Assembly: GCF_002831685.1 (NCBI RefSeq) | Contig: NZ_CP025119.1 | Span: 1,151,001-1,215,000, forward strand | Direction of reading: 5' to 3' | Length of the DNA stretch: 64,000 nt | Source: Polaribacter sp. ALD11 | Lineage (GTDB): Bacteria > Bacteroidota > Bacteroidia > Flavobacteriales > Flavobacteriaceae | Shown: positions 39,368 through 47,527 of the stretch, piece by piece | How the letters are laid out: each line of letters begins with the position of its first letter | Position numbering within the stretch: the stretch's first letter is position 1 | Program-made: the position numbers and the translations under genes | The notes under the pieces: model-generated | Databases searched by the model: none | What the model was told of the DNA's origin: nothing | Seen by the model: only the letters and a program-made list of their open reading frames with translations

Positions 39368-39430
39368 TGATTCTTTTGTTAAGGGAACAATATAGGTATT
39401 AATTCTATTTAAAAAAAATTTAAAACACTT

Positions 39431-39461
39431 GTTGCTAATCTATAAAAAGTGATTATATTTG
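39431..39461 (+). promoter_or_regulatory. Promoter of tRNA-Met
   Basis: GTTG at 39431-39434, a 19-base spacer and TATATTTG at 39454-39461, 15 bases before the tRNA. Confidence 0.6.
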
Positions 39462-39476
39462 CAGCCGCTAACAGAT

Positions 39477-39550
39477 GGCGAGGTAGCTCAGTTGGTTAGA
39501 GCGCAGGATTCATAACCCTGAGGTCACGGGTTCAAATCCCGTTCTCGCTA
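39477..39550 (+). tRNA. tRNA-Met (CAT)
   Basis: The 74-base cloverleaf can be drawn: acceptor GGCGAGG with TCTCGCT, D stem GCTC/GAGC, anticodon loop with CAT, T arm ACGGG-TTCAAAT-CCCGT and discriminator A; CCA is not encoded. The D stem and acceptor fit an elongator-type tRNA; the CAT anticodon could also be an isoleucine tRNA modified by TilS. It marks the last core gene before the integron region. Confidence 0.92.
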
Positions 39551-39571
39551 CAAATTAACATTTTACAAATC

Positions 39572-39604
39572 AACGGTTTAGAATTACTTCTAAACCGTTT
39601 TTTT
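39572..39604 (+). terminator. Terminator after tRNA-Met
   Basis: AACGGTTTAGAA and TTCTAAACCGTT flank a short loop and are followed by a T run. Confidence 0.7.
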
Positions 39605-39970
39605 ATGCAAAAAAAGTATAAACACTTTAAAAATCGTACTTTTTTAAGTATCTTTTAATAAATAAAAAATCGTCAATAAGATACTATACTAGCGGTATCG
39701 AGACTAAAAATGTTTTTTTTTAACAGAAAAAAAGCAAACACACTTTCTGTAAAACATAAAAAAATGACTAAAATATTTAAGCTCCTAGGAGAGAATATTT
39801 TTTTTGATCAAAAAAAATCCCTATTTTAAAATAATATTGACTGATATAGATTCAGTTTTCAAATGTTTTTAAACAACAAACTTTAAAAAATTATAAAAAG
39901 TTTACGATGAGATGATGCTATTAAGGTTTATGATTGCCTCTCTTTAATTACATATACAATTATTTCTTCT
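39605..39970. other. AT-rich gap between tRNA-Met and the recombinase
   Basis: No convincing gene, tRNA copy or direct repeat of the tRNA 3' end is visible here. The next 170 bases hold a possible gene remnant (separate entry). Confidence 0.5.
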
Positions 39971-39975
39971 TTTAC

Positions 39976-40150
39976 TTAATACTTACGGATATCATCTACG
40001 TGCACTCCTAGTAAACTTGATACCATATAATTAGAACTCATTTTGATTTCATCTTACAGAGTTACTACGTTTATGGCGAATAAGTGTTGCTGCCCCCTAT
40101 ATTCTAATGCATTAGAAAATAATCTTTCACTTAATATTATATAAAATCTA
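39976..40150 (-). pseudogene. Possible decayed HTH-protein remnant
   Basis: On the minus strand one frame reads LSERLFSNALEYRGQQHL, FAINVVTL, stop, DEIKMSSNYMVSSLLGVHV, DDIRKY, stop. The second segment resembles the AraC-type helix-turn-helix (A-D-x-L-x-[ML]-S-x-N-Y-[LM]-S-x-L-L). A single internal stop and lack of a start indicate decay. The similarity is weak and by eye only. Confidence 0.3.
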
Positions 40151-40206
40151 CAAAATTATCAATTACTAATTTTATTTTAACTAAATTTAAATGCTATTTA
40201 GAAAGA

Positions 40207-41364
40207 ATGAAAAAATTACCAACTATATTTTTAGAACAAAAAAATCACAAAAAGGCTCCTCAACTTCTTGTCAAGTTTAATTATAATAATTCTTTGATAA
40301 ATTTGTTGAGAAAAATCCCTGGGACTAATTGGAGTAGCTCTTTAAAATCCTGGTACATAGCTAACTCTAAAGAAAATTTAGATTTAGTTTTAAATACTTT
40401 TAAAAGCATCACAATTATTGATTCGAGTAAGTTGCCTAAAAAAGAGCCATTCAAACGAAATTTAACTGAGAGTCAAAAAAAACTTTTGAATAATTTCTAC
40501 TTGTACTTAAAAGGGAAAAGATATAGTCAGAGCACCATACAGACTTACACTTTCTTTGTTGCAGATTTCGTTAATTTTCATACAAAAACTTCTTTAGAAG
40601 AGTTAAAAAACAGAGATGTTGAACTTTTTATTGAAAGAGTCTTTATAGAACGAGATTATTCTATTAGTTCTCAAAGACAATTTATAAGTGCTTTAAAGAT
40701 ATTTATAATTTTTTATCCTCACACAAAAATTAATGACTTGGTATTAGAAAGACCAAAAAAATCTAGAAAACTTCCTAATGTTTTATCTCAAGAAGAGGTG
40801 TTAGAAATCATTAGATGTACACAAAACTTAAAACACAGAGCTATTTTAGCGTTAATTTATTCTTGTGGATTAAGAATAAGTGAGTTAATAAATTTAGAGT
40901 TGATAGATTTTCATATTGAAAGAAAACAGTTAATTGTAAAAAACGGAAAGGGAAGAAAAGACAGGTACGTGAGTTTAGCAGATAGTTTTTTACCTTTATT
41001 ATCAAACTATTACCATTCTTACAAACCAAAAAAATACTTTGTTGAAGGTAGAAATGGCGGAAAATATAGTACAGAAAGTGTAAGACAATTTTTAAGAAAA
41101 AGTTGTGCCAATGCTCAAATAAAAAAAACAGTTACACCACACACGTTAAGACATAGCTACGCTACTCATTTATTAGAAAACGGAGTAGATATAAGATATA
41201 TACAATCACTTTTAGGACATGCAAAGCCAGAAACTACAATGATTTATACACATGTAAAGCGTAAAGATTTAATGCAAATTCAAAACCCCTTGGACGTTGC
41301 GCTACAGAAGCTAAATAAAATAGATAAAGACAATGAAAATGTTTTATTATCCCGAAATATTTAA
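40207..41364 (+). CDS. Tyrosine recombinase associated with the cassette array (candidate integron integrase)
   Basis: At 385 residues it has an N-terminal extra module of about 85 residues (KAPQLLVKFNYNNSLINLL ... WYIANSKENLD), a SAM-like core-binding domain (LYLKGKRYSQSTIQTYTFF, about 98-117) and a catalytic domain with all six catalytic residues: R223 (GLRISEL), K248 (GKGRKDR), H312 and R315 (HTLRHSYATHLL), H338 (LLGHAKPETT) and Y347 (MIYTHV). The end IYTHV-x9-NPLD recalls IntI (IYTHV...SPLD), but the stretch between K248 and H312 is only 63 residues and has no sign of the extra IntI-specific helix-containing insertion. It is co-directional with the cassettes, whose first crossover core lies 34 bases after its stop. 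A XerC/D-like housekeeping role is less likely given the array. Confidence 0.85.
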   Translation: MKKLPTIFLEQKNHKKAPQLLVKFNYNNSLINLLRKIPGTNWSSSLKSWYIANSKENLDLVLNTFKSITIIDSSKLPKKEPFKRNLTESQKKLLNNFYLYLKGKRYSQSTIQTYTFFVADFVNFHTKTSLEELKNRDVELFIERVFIERDYSISSQRQFISALKIFIIFYPHTKINDLVLERPKKSRKLPNVLSQEEVLEIIRCTQNLKHRAILALIYSCGLRISELINLELIDFHIERKQLIVKNGKGRKDRYVSLADSFLPLLSNYYHSYKPKKYFVEGRNGGKYSTESVRQFLRKSCANAQIKKTVTPHTLRHSYATHLLENGVDIRYIQSLLGHAKPETTMIYTHVKRKDLMQIQNPLDVALQKLNKIDKDNENVLLSRNI

Positions 41365-41404
41365 CCAAAAATCAATATATTTGATTTTATATAACCCGTT
41401 GGGC
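41365..41404 (+). other. Candidate attI-like integration site
   Basis: The 33 bases between the recombinase stop and the first core, plus the core GTTGGGC (41398-41404), occupy the position of attI in integrons with a co-directional integrase. No long dyad like the downstream sites is present upstream of the core, as expected for attI. Assignment is by position only. Confidence 0.5.
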
Positions 41405-41433
41405 AACATTACCAATCACACTCAAAAAAAGGA

Positions 41434-41928
41434 ATGAAAGAAAATGAAATAATTAAATACCTTGATATAGTTTTTAAAGACATTACTAATTTTGAATCGG
41501 TTTCTGTAAATAACCCTATTATGAAGGTTCTGAAACACGAAACAGAAGAAGAGCGAGATAAATTCTTCTTAGTCGTAGAGAGTGTTGAATTATTTGCAAA
41601 AAACAAAGATTTGATAAAAAAGGACGGAGATGGGGATTTTTTTAAATTAACAGATAGAGGGAGGAAACTTAAAGAGTCAAACTCATCATATAAATCATTT
41701 TGTTTTAAGGAGAAAATAAGGTCTGCCGATTTTAAAAAATTAGCAATATTAATAGCTATCATTGGAATTATTTTAAGAATTGTTTGGAGGTGTGAGGACA
41801 GTCAGAAAGTTCAGCTTCCAAATAATAAACACGGGATTTTAAACGACTCTTTGTCTGAAAAGCCATATAATAAAAATCAAAATACAAGTAAGTCATTATT
41901 AGATACATTAGAAACCAAAAAGGAATAA
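41434..41928 (+). CDS. Cassette 1: wHTH-like single-pass membrane protein
   Basis: This 164-residue protein has an N-terminal part resembling a winged helix (IIKYLDIVFKDI ... GDGDFFKLTDRGRKLKES), one membrane helix (FKKLAILIAIIGIILRIVW) and a hydrophilic tail. Family not recognised. Its leader (GGGCAACATTACCAATCACA) is the same as in cassette 21, which carries an unrelated ORF. Confidence 0.65.
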   Translation: MKENEIIKYLDIVFKDITNFESVSVNNPIMKVLKHETEEERDKFFLVVESVELFAKNKDLIKKDGDGDFFKLTDRGRKLKESNSSYKSFCFKEKIRSADFKKLAILIAIIGIILRIVWRCEDSQKVQLPNNKHGILNDSLSEKPYNKNQNTSKSLLDTLETKKE

Positions 41929-41960
41929 TTTTAAATATATTTATGGTGGATTTAAACGTT

Positions 41961-42093
41961 GCCCAACACCGTGTATAAAAAATTACTGCTTTTTGCCTCA
42001 CTCCTTGTTCCATTTTTTTCTGTTTTTTTTATTAATTAATCGGAAATTATACGCTTATTTATTCGTAAATTTCCATACACAAATACGTTAGGC
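41961..42093 (+). repeat. attC-like site 1
   Basis: 5' box GCCCAAC, 3' core GTTAGGC; outer stem GTGTAT/ATACAC. The centre is irregular and fits neither major class. Confidence 0.75.
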
Positions 42094-42108
42094 ACAATAG
42101 ACCTAAAA

Positions 42109-42513
42109 ATGAAAACAAAATTAAACTTTTTACTTTTAAGCGTATTCTTCGTTCTGAATTCTTGTTGCCTTGGCGCAGATGAGGAATATTTAGGAAATAA
42201 CATTTATTTGTCTTCATATGATAATTACGATAAACGAATATTATATCAAGAATATAGTTGTGCAACAACAGGAACTGAAATAGTTCCTATGACAGTTTTG
42301 AAAATGTCTTATAACTCTGAATGGATTATTGCTAAATCTGGAAACAAAAGGGAGAAAACGGATTTTAAATATTGGGTAATTAAAAACGATTATGAAAGTT
42401 TGCCTAATTCTGAAACTATACTAAAAAACCGAATTGAATTCAGTGACTTGAAAAAGTTTGAACTCTATTTAGCAGAAAATAAAATTAGTTTGGAATTGAA
42501 AAAAAATGACTGA
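42109..42513 (+). CDS. Cassette 2: lipoprotein, DUF3997-like
   Basis: A lipoprotein signal (MKTKLNFLLLSVFFVLNSC) precedes a 115-residue domain: NNIYLSSYDNYDKRILYQEYS and VLKMSYNSEWIIAKSGNKRE recall DUF3997 lipoproteins. The whole cassette, including attC, is duplicated exactly by eye as cassette 16 (51799-52365). Confidence 0.7.
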   Translation: MKTKLNFLLLSVFFVLNSCCLGADEEYLGNNIYLSSYDNYDKRILYQEYSCATTGTEIVPMTVLKMSYNSEWIIAKSGNKREKTDFKYWVIKNDYESLPNSETILKNRIEFSDLKKFELYLAENKISLELKKND

Positions 42514-42527
42514 AAATAAAAAACTGT

Positions 42528-42660
42528 GCCTAACACCGTATATAATTTATTGCTAATTCTAGCCTACTTACGAAAGTCCTCGCGGACTTTCTTAGTCGGT
42601 AATTATTTACTAAATTAGGTGCTAGAAACACGCAACAAACCATATACAAACACGTTGGCA
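42528..42660 (+). repeat. attC-like site 2 (class A)
   Basis: 5' box GCCTAAC, 3' core GTTGGCA; stems GTATAT/ATATAC and TTGC/GCAA, apical hairpin GAAAGTCC-TCGC-GGACTTTC. Confidence 0.85.
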
Positions 42661-43103
42661 AAAACTGGTTGAAAGTCGCCAGAAAAACATAAGTTATTTA
42701 AATAAAGGTTTTGCTTAAAATTTGTGATTCAAAATTCTTTAATCTTATTACGTCGAAAAAATAAAAACTTAGAATATTGAAAACTCTCTCGCTCGTTAAA
42801 ATTTGTAAAAGGGGAAAGTATTAGAATTTTAATAACAAGAATTTACTCAAACGCTGAAAAACCAAAATTGCGGAATTTAGTAAAATACTGGAATTCTTAC
42901 TCAAGTTCTGAATTTAGCAAGTTTGCGGAATTGAACAAATTGTGGAATTTTTACTCTTGTGAAAAATTGGAGTAAAATCCCAAAGTAAAAAATTAAACAC
43001 TTTTAAAAGAAAAGTTTAGAACTGTATCTTATAAAAAAGGAAAATAATTTAAGAAGAAATAGAAAATTATAGAAAAAATTAAGCGGAAATTAAAACACGC
43101 ATT
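42655..43103 (+). other. Cassette 3: ORF-less cassette, family A
   Basis: Starts GTTGGCAAAAACTGGTTGAA. No ORF above 60 codons. Contains repeated GCGGAATT-type motifs. It is the same length as and looks identical to cassette 15 (578 bases with its attC). Confidence 0.8.
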
Positions 43104-43238
43104 TGCCAACACCGTTTATAAAAAATTGCTAAATTAGTGCTTAACTAAAAGTTCGTTGCGTTTTTGTGTACTTCTGATTTTCCGTTGGAAAATCCTCGCA
43201 CACAAAACCGCAACTTTCCATAAACAAACTCGTTGGCA
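43104..43238 (+). repeat. attC-like site 3 (class B)
   Basis: 5' box TGCCAAC, 3' core GTTGGCA; stem GTTTAT/ATAAAC, long inner stem TTGCG..TTTGTGT with ACACAAAACCGCAA, apical hairpin GATTTTCC/GGAAAATC. Confidence 0.85.
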
Positions 43239-43258
43239 GTAATTAAAGAACATAAACT

Positions 43259-43687
43259 ATGATAAAACAAATTTCGAGATTTTTTCAATCTATTTTAATA
43301 TTAATCGGACTTCAATCTTGCGGAGAAATAACTACAACGAAGAACTTTCAAAACGGACAAAAAAATTTAGTTGTATTCTCTGATTATGGAAGTAAAACCG
43401 ATACAATAATTGAGAATGTTAATGAACATCAGATTAAAACTGCTATGAATAAAATTGACTGGAAAAATTACCATATGGTTTACATCGAAAAAAACATTGG
43501 AGAAATGATTGGTGTATTAGGCTTGACAGAAGATGACGGAATAACACCTGCTGGATTGACTTCGACTTGGGACGAAAATGGAAAAATGTTAGTGATGAAA
43601 AATGAACCGAAAACTATTGAGGAATTGACAAATATTTTGATTTCTTATCTGAATGACGATACGGAATTGAAAAGCAAATATGAATAA
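43259..43687 (+). CDS. Cassette 4: small lipoprotein
   Basis: A lipoprotein signal peptide (FFQSILILIGLQSC, lipidated Cys about 21) precedes a 120-residue soluble domain with DYGSKTDTIIENVNEHQIKTAM and a tryptophan-containing DWKNYHMVYIEKN. Family not recognised. Last residues YE* are followed at once by the attC box. Confidence 0.65.
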   Translation: MIKQISRFFQSILILIGLQSCGEITTTKNFQNGQKNLVVFSDYGSKTDTIIENVNEHQIKTAMNKIDWKNYHMVYIEKNIGEMIGVLGLTEDDGITPAGLTSTWDENGKMLVMKNEPKTIEELTNILISYLNDDTELKSKYE

Positions 43688-43694
43688 AAACTAC

Positions 43695-43826
43695 TGCCAA
43701 CACAGTATAAAAATAATTGCTATTTTAGGCTTAAACAAAGGTAGTTGCACTTTTGTTACGTCTGATTTTCCTGCGGAAAATCCTCGCACACAAAACCGCA
43801 ACTATTCTTATACATAAACGTTGGCA
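43695..43826 (+). repeat. attC-like site 4 (class B-like)
   Basis: 5' box TGCCAAC, 3' core GTTGGCA; CAGTATAA outer arm and apical GATTTTCC-TGC-GGAAAATC. Confidence 0.8.
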
Positions 43827-43857
43827 CAAATAAACCAATCACTCTGAAAATGAAAAT

Positions 43858-44277
43858 ATGATTGACTTTGAGAAAATACCTAAAAAATTAAAATACCATT
43901 TAATAAATTTAGTATTAATCCCTTTTTGGATTATTTCTATATATTTATTTGGGAATGAATTATACATAGCGAATGATTTTTTAATTATTAGTTGCTTATG
44001 TTTTTGTTTAACACTCTGTTCTTATATTGTTTCAAGTTTTTTAATTAGTCTATGGAATTTTAATCCTGAAGTTAAAAAAAAGGAATTAATAATATTTTCT
44101 ATATTTTTTCAAACAATGTTTTTATCAGCTTTGATTTTTTTAGGCTACGTATTTAACTTAATTTGTAAATTAAAGTTTGAATTTTACTCTTTTATTATTA
44201 CTTATTTTGTATCAATATCCTTACTACTTTTTATTGGTAAGTTTGGAAAAATAAATTGGGAAAGAAAAAAGTCATAA
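43858..44277 (+). CDS. Cassette 5: four-helix membrane protein
   Basis: This 139-residue protein has four hydrophobic segments (LIPFWIISIYLFG, FLIISCLCFCLTLCSYIVSSFLI, IIFSIFFQTMFLSALIFLGYVF, YSFIITYFVSISLLLFIG). No family recognised. A second ATG eight bases upstream opens onto an immediate stop. Leader resembles those of cassettes 1 and 21. Confidence 0.6.
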   Translation: MIDFEKIPKKLKYHLINLVLIPFWIISIYLFGNELYIANDFLIISCLCFCLTLCSYIVSSFLISLWNFNPEVKKKELIIFSIFFQTMFLSALIFLGYVFNLICKLKFEFYSFIITYFVSISLLLFIGKFGKINWERKKS

Positions 44278-44356
44278 ATGAAATAATACAGATACACATA
44301 ATCAAGTAAAGTATTAAAATATAGAACAAATTATTAAACACGAATGAAATTACTTG

Positions 44357-44489
44357 TGCCAACACCGTGCATAATTTAATGCTTACTTTTTTCCACTTTG
44401 GAAAAGTCTCGTTTACTTCTACTTTTGTTTTTTTTTCTATCCATTTTTTTCTTAATTTTCGCATCAAACCATGCACAAATACGTTACCC
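44357..44489 (+). repeat. attC-like site 5 (divergent)
   Basis: 5' box TGCCAAC, 3' core GTTACCC; outer stem GTGCAT/ATGCAC shows compensatory change from GTATAT/ATATAC. The apex is T-rich and imperfect. Confidence 0.75.
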
Positions 44490-44501
44490 ACAATTTGAAA
44501 A

Positions 44502-45059
44502 ATGACGTACAGAATAACAAAATTTGACCCTAAAAAAAGAAATGAAGAAGGTCATTTTCTAGATAATTCCGAATGGACATCGATTAGCGATATAGGAAAA
44601 CCTGAATATAGAAATGTGAGTTATGAAGAATATGATAAAATAGAAACGGCATATGTCGAATCTATTATACTTATTCTTGACGAAAAAAAAATAAAAAGTA
44701 TACAAATTGACTCATTAGAATTACACGATACATTAGCTGATTTTGAAGAATATAAAAAAGAAAGTCGTCTAAAGAATATTGATGTTGATTTTAATACTGA
44801 AATTTCCACTTTGGAAAACGGAAATATTCTGAATTTAACACAGGTTCAAAAAATGACTCGTTTGGTTTTAAGAGAAACTATTTGGATGAACTTACTCGAA
44901 TCTGAATTTAAAATAATTTTCGGATATGACTATTATATGTATGTTGAGTGTTCAGAATTAAAAAATTCGACTATAAATCGAATTGAGAAAATGGGACTTT
45001 TTGTCGAGCCAAATATGGGACAAAAGATAATTATAATAAGTGATGAAAAAGGAAAATAA
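44502..45059 (+). CDS. Cassette 6: conserved hypothetical protein
   Basis: This 185-residue soluble protein starts MTYRITKFDPKKRNEEGHF and contains SEWTSISDIGKPEYRNVSYEEYD, a pattern I associate with unnamed Bacteroidota proteins. No signal or membrane segment. Possibly an immunity-type protein, but I cannot show it. Confidence 0.65.
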   Translation: MTYRITKFDPKKRNEEGHFLDNSEWTSISDIGKPEYRNVSYEEYDKIETAYVESIILILDEKKIKSIQIDSLELHDTLADFEEYKKESRLKNIDVDFNTEISTLENGNILNLTQVQKMTRLVLRETIWMNLLESEFKIIFGYDYYMYVECSELKNSTINRIEKMGLFVEPNMGQKIIIISDEKGK

Positions 45060-45066
45060 AAACTGT

Positions 45067-45199
45067 GGGTAACACCGTATATAATTTATTGCTAGTGCTA
45101 GCCTATTTACGAAAATCCTTAGGGGATTTTCTATTCGGTTTTTATTTACTAAATTAGTTGCTCGAAATACGCAACAAATAATATACAAAAACGTTGGCA
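45067..45199 (+). repeat. attC-like site 6 (class A)
   Basis: 5' box GGGTAAC, 3' core GTTGGCA; stem GTATAT/ATATAC; apical hairpin GAAAATCC/GGATTTTC. Confidence 0.85.
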
Positions 45200-45247
45200 T
45201 TAATATAAGCGACGACCTCGAGTTACACCACCTTTAATAAATGATTT

Positions 45248-45742
45248 ATGATAATTGGGGAAAAGTTTCACAAGCTTTGCGAAAAACTTGAAATTGGAAA
45301 ATGGGAATTTAATTTCCTTAAAAGAGAATTTATTTTGTCGTTTGAAGAAGTTCATAAACTTGATGATTTAAAAATTGTTTTTAATGGTGAAAACGGAGCT
45401 TTTGTTTTAGGAAATTCTCACGATTATGGTGGAATACATTTAATACAATTAGATGTAGAAAGAAAAATTGTAAAATATGCTGGAGAAATGGAAGGTTTTG
45501 AATATTTATCTTCACCTATAAAATCTGAATTACAGAAAAAAGAATTTTTAGAAATAAACAAACTAACTCCTGAAATAGACGATTTAAAGGAATTAATTAT
45601 CCCGAAAAATTGCAATCTAATTGACACACGAAATATTGAAGTTCCTGTTATTTTAGTTTCTATATATGAACAATTCATATTTAATAAAAAATCATCGATT
45701 AAAAACATTGAGAAAATTATTGAAATTGAAAAAAAATACTAA
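45248..45742 (+). CDS. Cassette 7: hypothetical protein
   Basis: This 164-residue soluble protein contains EFILSFEEVHKLDDLKIVF and HDYGGIHLIQLDVERKIVKYAGE. No membrane segments. The stop codon overlaps the start of the attC by none but touches it. Family unknown; an immunity-like fold would be a guess. Confidence 0.6.
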   Translation: MIIGEKFHKLCEKLEIGKWEFNFLKREFILSFEEVHKLDDLKIVFNGENGAFVLGNSHDYGGIHLIQLDVERKIVKYAGEMEGFEYLSSPIKSELQKKEFLEINKLTPEIDDLKELIIPKNCNLIDTRNIEVPVILVSIYEQFIFNKKSSIKNIEKIIEIEKKY

Positions 45743-45877
45743 TGCCAACACCGTACAAAATTAATTGCTTTATTTCTGGCTCACTTACGAAAGTACTCAC
45801 GTACTTTCTTTGTCTGTTATTATTTAGTAAATTAACTGCTTAACCGCCGCAAAAAATCTTGTACAAACACGTTAGCA
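45743..45877 (+). repeat. attC-like site 7 (class A)
   Basis: 5' box TGCCAAC, 3' core GTTAGCA; outer stem GTAC/GTAC; apical hairpin GAAAGTAC/GTACTTTC, which is compensatory to the GTCC/GGAC of other sites. Confidence 0.8.
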
Positions 45878-45900
45878 GTTATTTAAAAACCGAACACGAA

Positions 45901-46455
45901 ATGAACTTTCAACTAAATGGAAAAACAGGAATTTGGTTAAATAAACTTAACGAAAAAACTGTTGAAAAAATATATCAAGTAGATTTTAACAACGATAGAC
46001 ATAATGACGAATATTTACCTTGGATATTTTTAATAACTTTCTGTGAATTTGACCTATATCTGGAAATTGAAGGCAACTTTGATGGAAGTCATTTAAAAAT
46101 AAACTTACGAGAAACTTCATTACTTGAAAATAAACTGAAAGAACACAATTTACCTAATGAACCCGATTTGTGGCAAGTTTACACAACTAAAAAAGAAGAG
46201 AAACTTGGGAGCATTTTAGGACAAAGAATTGATTTTATTGAATTCGGAGTTGATAAGGATGAATATGAAATTAACGGAATTAAAAGCAAAGGAGAAAAAG
46301 AATATTTTAATTTTATTCGCTTTAATTGTGAAAAACTGAATTTAACAATTTTCGAAGGCTCATCAACTGGACTTGGAGTTTCTACCGACAAAAATGTGAA
46401 ATTAAATTTTGAGGAAACATTTGAAATATATAATACGAAAAAAAACAACTGCTAA
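45901..46455 (+). CDS. Cassette 8: hypothetical protein, paralogue of cassette 29
   Basis: Start at ATG 45901; an earlier TTG lies in the preceding attC and outside the cassette. The 184-residue protein shares KIYQVDFN, DYLPW-type (EYLPWIFLITF), EIEGNFDGSHLKINL, DLWQVYTTKK and LTIFEG with the product of cassette 29. Soluble, acidic, family unknown. The stop overlaps the attC box. Confidence 0.7.
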   Translation: MNFQLNGKTGIWLNKLNEKTVEKIYQVDFNNDRHNDEYLPWIFLITFCEFDLYLEIEGNFDGSHLKINLRETSLLENKLKEHNLPNEPDLWQVYTTKKEEKLGSILGQRIDFIEFGVDKDEYEINGIKSKGEKEYFNFIRFNCEKLNLTIFEGSSTGLGVSTDKNVKLNFEETFEIYNTKKNNC

Positions 46456-46583
46456 CACCGTATATAATTTATTGCTGGCTTATTGCCTACTTACGAAAGT
46501 CCTCGCGGACTTTCTTGGTTGGTAATTATTTACTAAATTAGTTGCTTGAAACATGCAACAAACCATATACAACAACGTTACAA
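46450..46583 (+). repeat. attC-like site 8 (class A)
   Basis: 5' box TGCTAAC, 3' core GTTACAA; stem GTATAT/ATATAC; apical GAAAGTCC/GGACTTTC. Confidence 0.85.
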
Positions 46584-46617
46584 AACATTAAAAACCAATA
46601 TTATGAAAACCAATACT

Positions 46618-47238
46618 ATGAAGAAAAACTTAATTATTCTATTTTTAACTTTTACATCAATTTTGACTTATGCGCAAAATAATCAATCCGATTTTTTAAT
46701 TAAGAAAGGAAATGATACTGTTTTTTGTAAAATAATTGAGTTAAAAGGAAAAAAAGTTAAGTTTATTGAAAGTGGTGAAAACAAAAGTAAAAAGAAAAAT
46801 ATTTTCAAATTCTCTAATGTTAATATTTCTGACTTATCAGTTGTTAAAAATCCATTGAATTTGAAAGTTGAAAAACCTGAAAAAGGATTCGCACATATTT
46901 ACCTTTATAGACCATATGTATATACTGGATCAGCATTAGCCTGTAAAGTTGAATATAATGGAGAAAAATTCATTAATATTAAAACCTATAGTTATTACTT
47001 ACATAAGGTTAAAGCAGGAGAAGTTCATAAGTATAATTGGAAAAACAGCAAAAAGGATATTTTAGAAATTGATGCTAAAGATGGGGAGACCTACTTCATA
47101 AGAGGTTCATTTGGAGCAAGTTTTGAGCCTTGGAATACTATCTCAAGTGTTAGTAACGGAATGAATATTTTTCTTGACAATCCAAATACAGCAAAGTATG
47201 CAATTTTAACAATGAAAAAAGAAAGCCCAAAATATTAA
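46618..47238 (+). CDS. Cassette 9a: exported DUF2846-like protein
   Basis: The ATG at 46618 begins a clean signal peptide (MKKNLIILFLTFTSILTYAQ); an ATG 15 bases earlier is possible. The mature domain has KGFAHIYLYRPYVYTGSALACKVEYNGEKF and DGETYFIRGSFGASFEPW, resembling DUF2846. It is followed four bases later by a tiny lipoprotein gene in the same cassette. Confidence 0.68.
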   Translation: MKKNLIILFLTFTSILTYAQNNQSDFLIKKGNDTVFCKIIELKGKKVKFIESGENKSKKKNIFKFSNVNISDLSVVKNPLNLKVEKPEKGFAHIYLYRPYVYTGSALACKVEYNGEKFINIKTYSYYLHKVKAGEVHKYNWKNSKKDILEIDAKDGETYFIRGSFGASFEPWNTISSVSNGMNIFLDNPNTAKYAILTMKKESPKY

Positions 47239-47241
47239 ATT

Positions 47242-47382
47242 ATGAATTTAAAAAAGATAATTACCTGTATAATATTACTGACAACATTTGCATTTACTTC
47301 CTGCACTGAAGAAGATGAAGGTTGTACTGAAACTGTTTGCCCAGACGGATTTAATAACTGCTTTGAAAAACCTTGTGATTAA
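47242..47382 (+). CDS. Cassette 9b: tiny cysteine-rich lipoprotein
   Basis: A 46-codon gene: lipoprotein signal NLKKIITCIILLTTFAFTSC, then a mature peptide CTEEDEGCTETVCPDGFNNC plus FEKPCD with six cysteines. It starts 3 bases after the stop of 9a. The mature peptide may form two or three disulfides in the periplasm. Too short for most gene callers. Confidence 0.65.
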   Translation: MNLKKIITCIILLTTFAFTSCTEEDEGCTETVCPDGFNNCFEKPCD

Positions 47383-47395
47383 GGAATAAAACGTT

Positions 47396-47527
47396 TTGTA
47401 ACACCGTATAAAATTAATTGCTAGTTTTAGCCAATTTACGAAAGTCCTCTCGGACTTTCTATCTGTGATTTATTTGCTAACTTTAGTGCTTAAAACACGC
47501 AACTAATCTTATACAACAACGTTGCAA
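47396..47527 (+). repeat. attC-like site 9 (class A)
   Basis: 5' box TTGTAAC, 3' core GTTGCAA; outer arm GTATAA/TTATAC; apical GAAAGTCC/GGACTTTC. Confidence 0.85.

Noticed and set aside
39551..39970. Canonical attI with direct repeats upstream of the recombinase
   Set aside because: No core GTT with the array's context (ACAAACACGTT-like) is visible there; the core lies downstream.
40207..41364. Recombinase as a phage integrase of a prophage or as chromosomal XerC/D
   Set aside because: No phage genes are present and the array directly abuts it. The Xer possibility is not excluded by sequence alone, hence the moderate confidence.
42655..43103. Family A as a degenerate protein gene
   Set aside because: Stops occur in all frames in all seven copies, and the conserved part does not follow codon periodicity by eye.
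45859..45900. TTG start for cassette 8 within attC 7
   Set aside because: It would place the N-terminus outside the mobile unit; the ATG at 45901 aligns with cassette 29.
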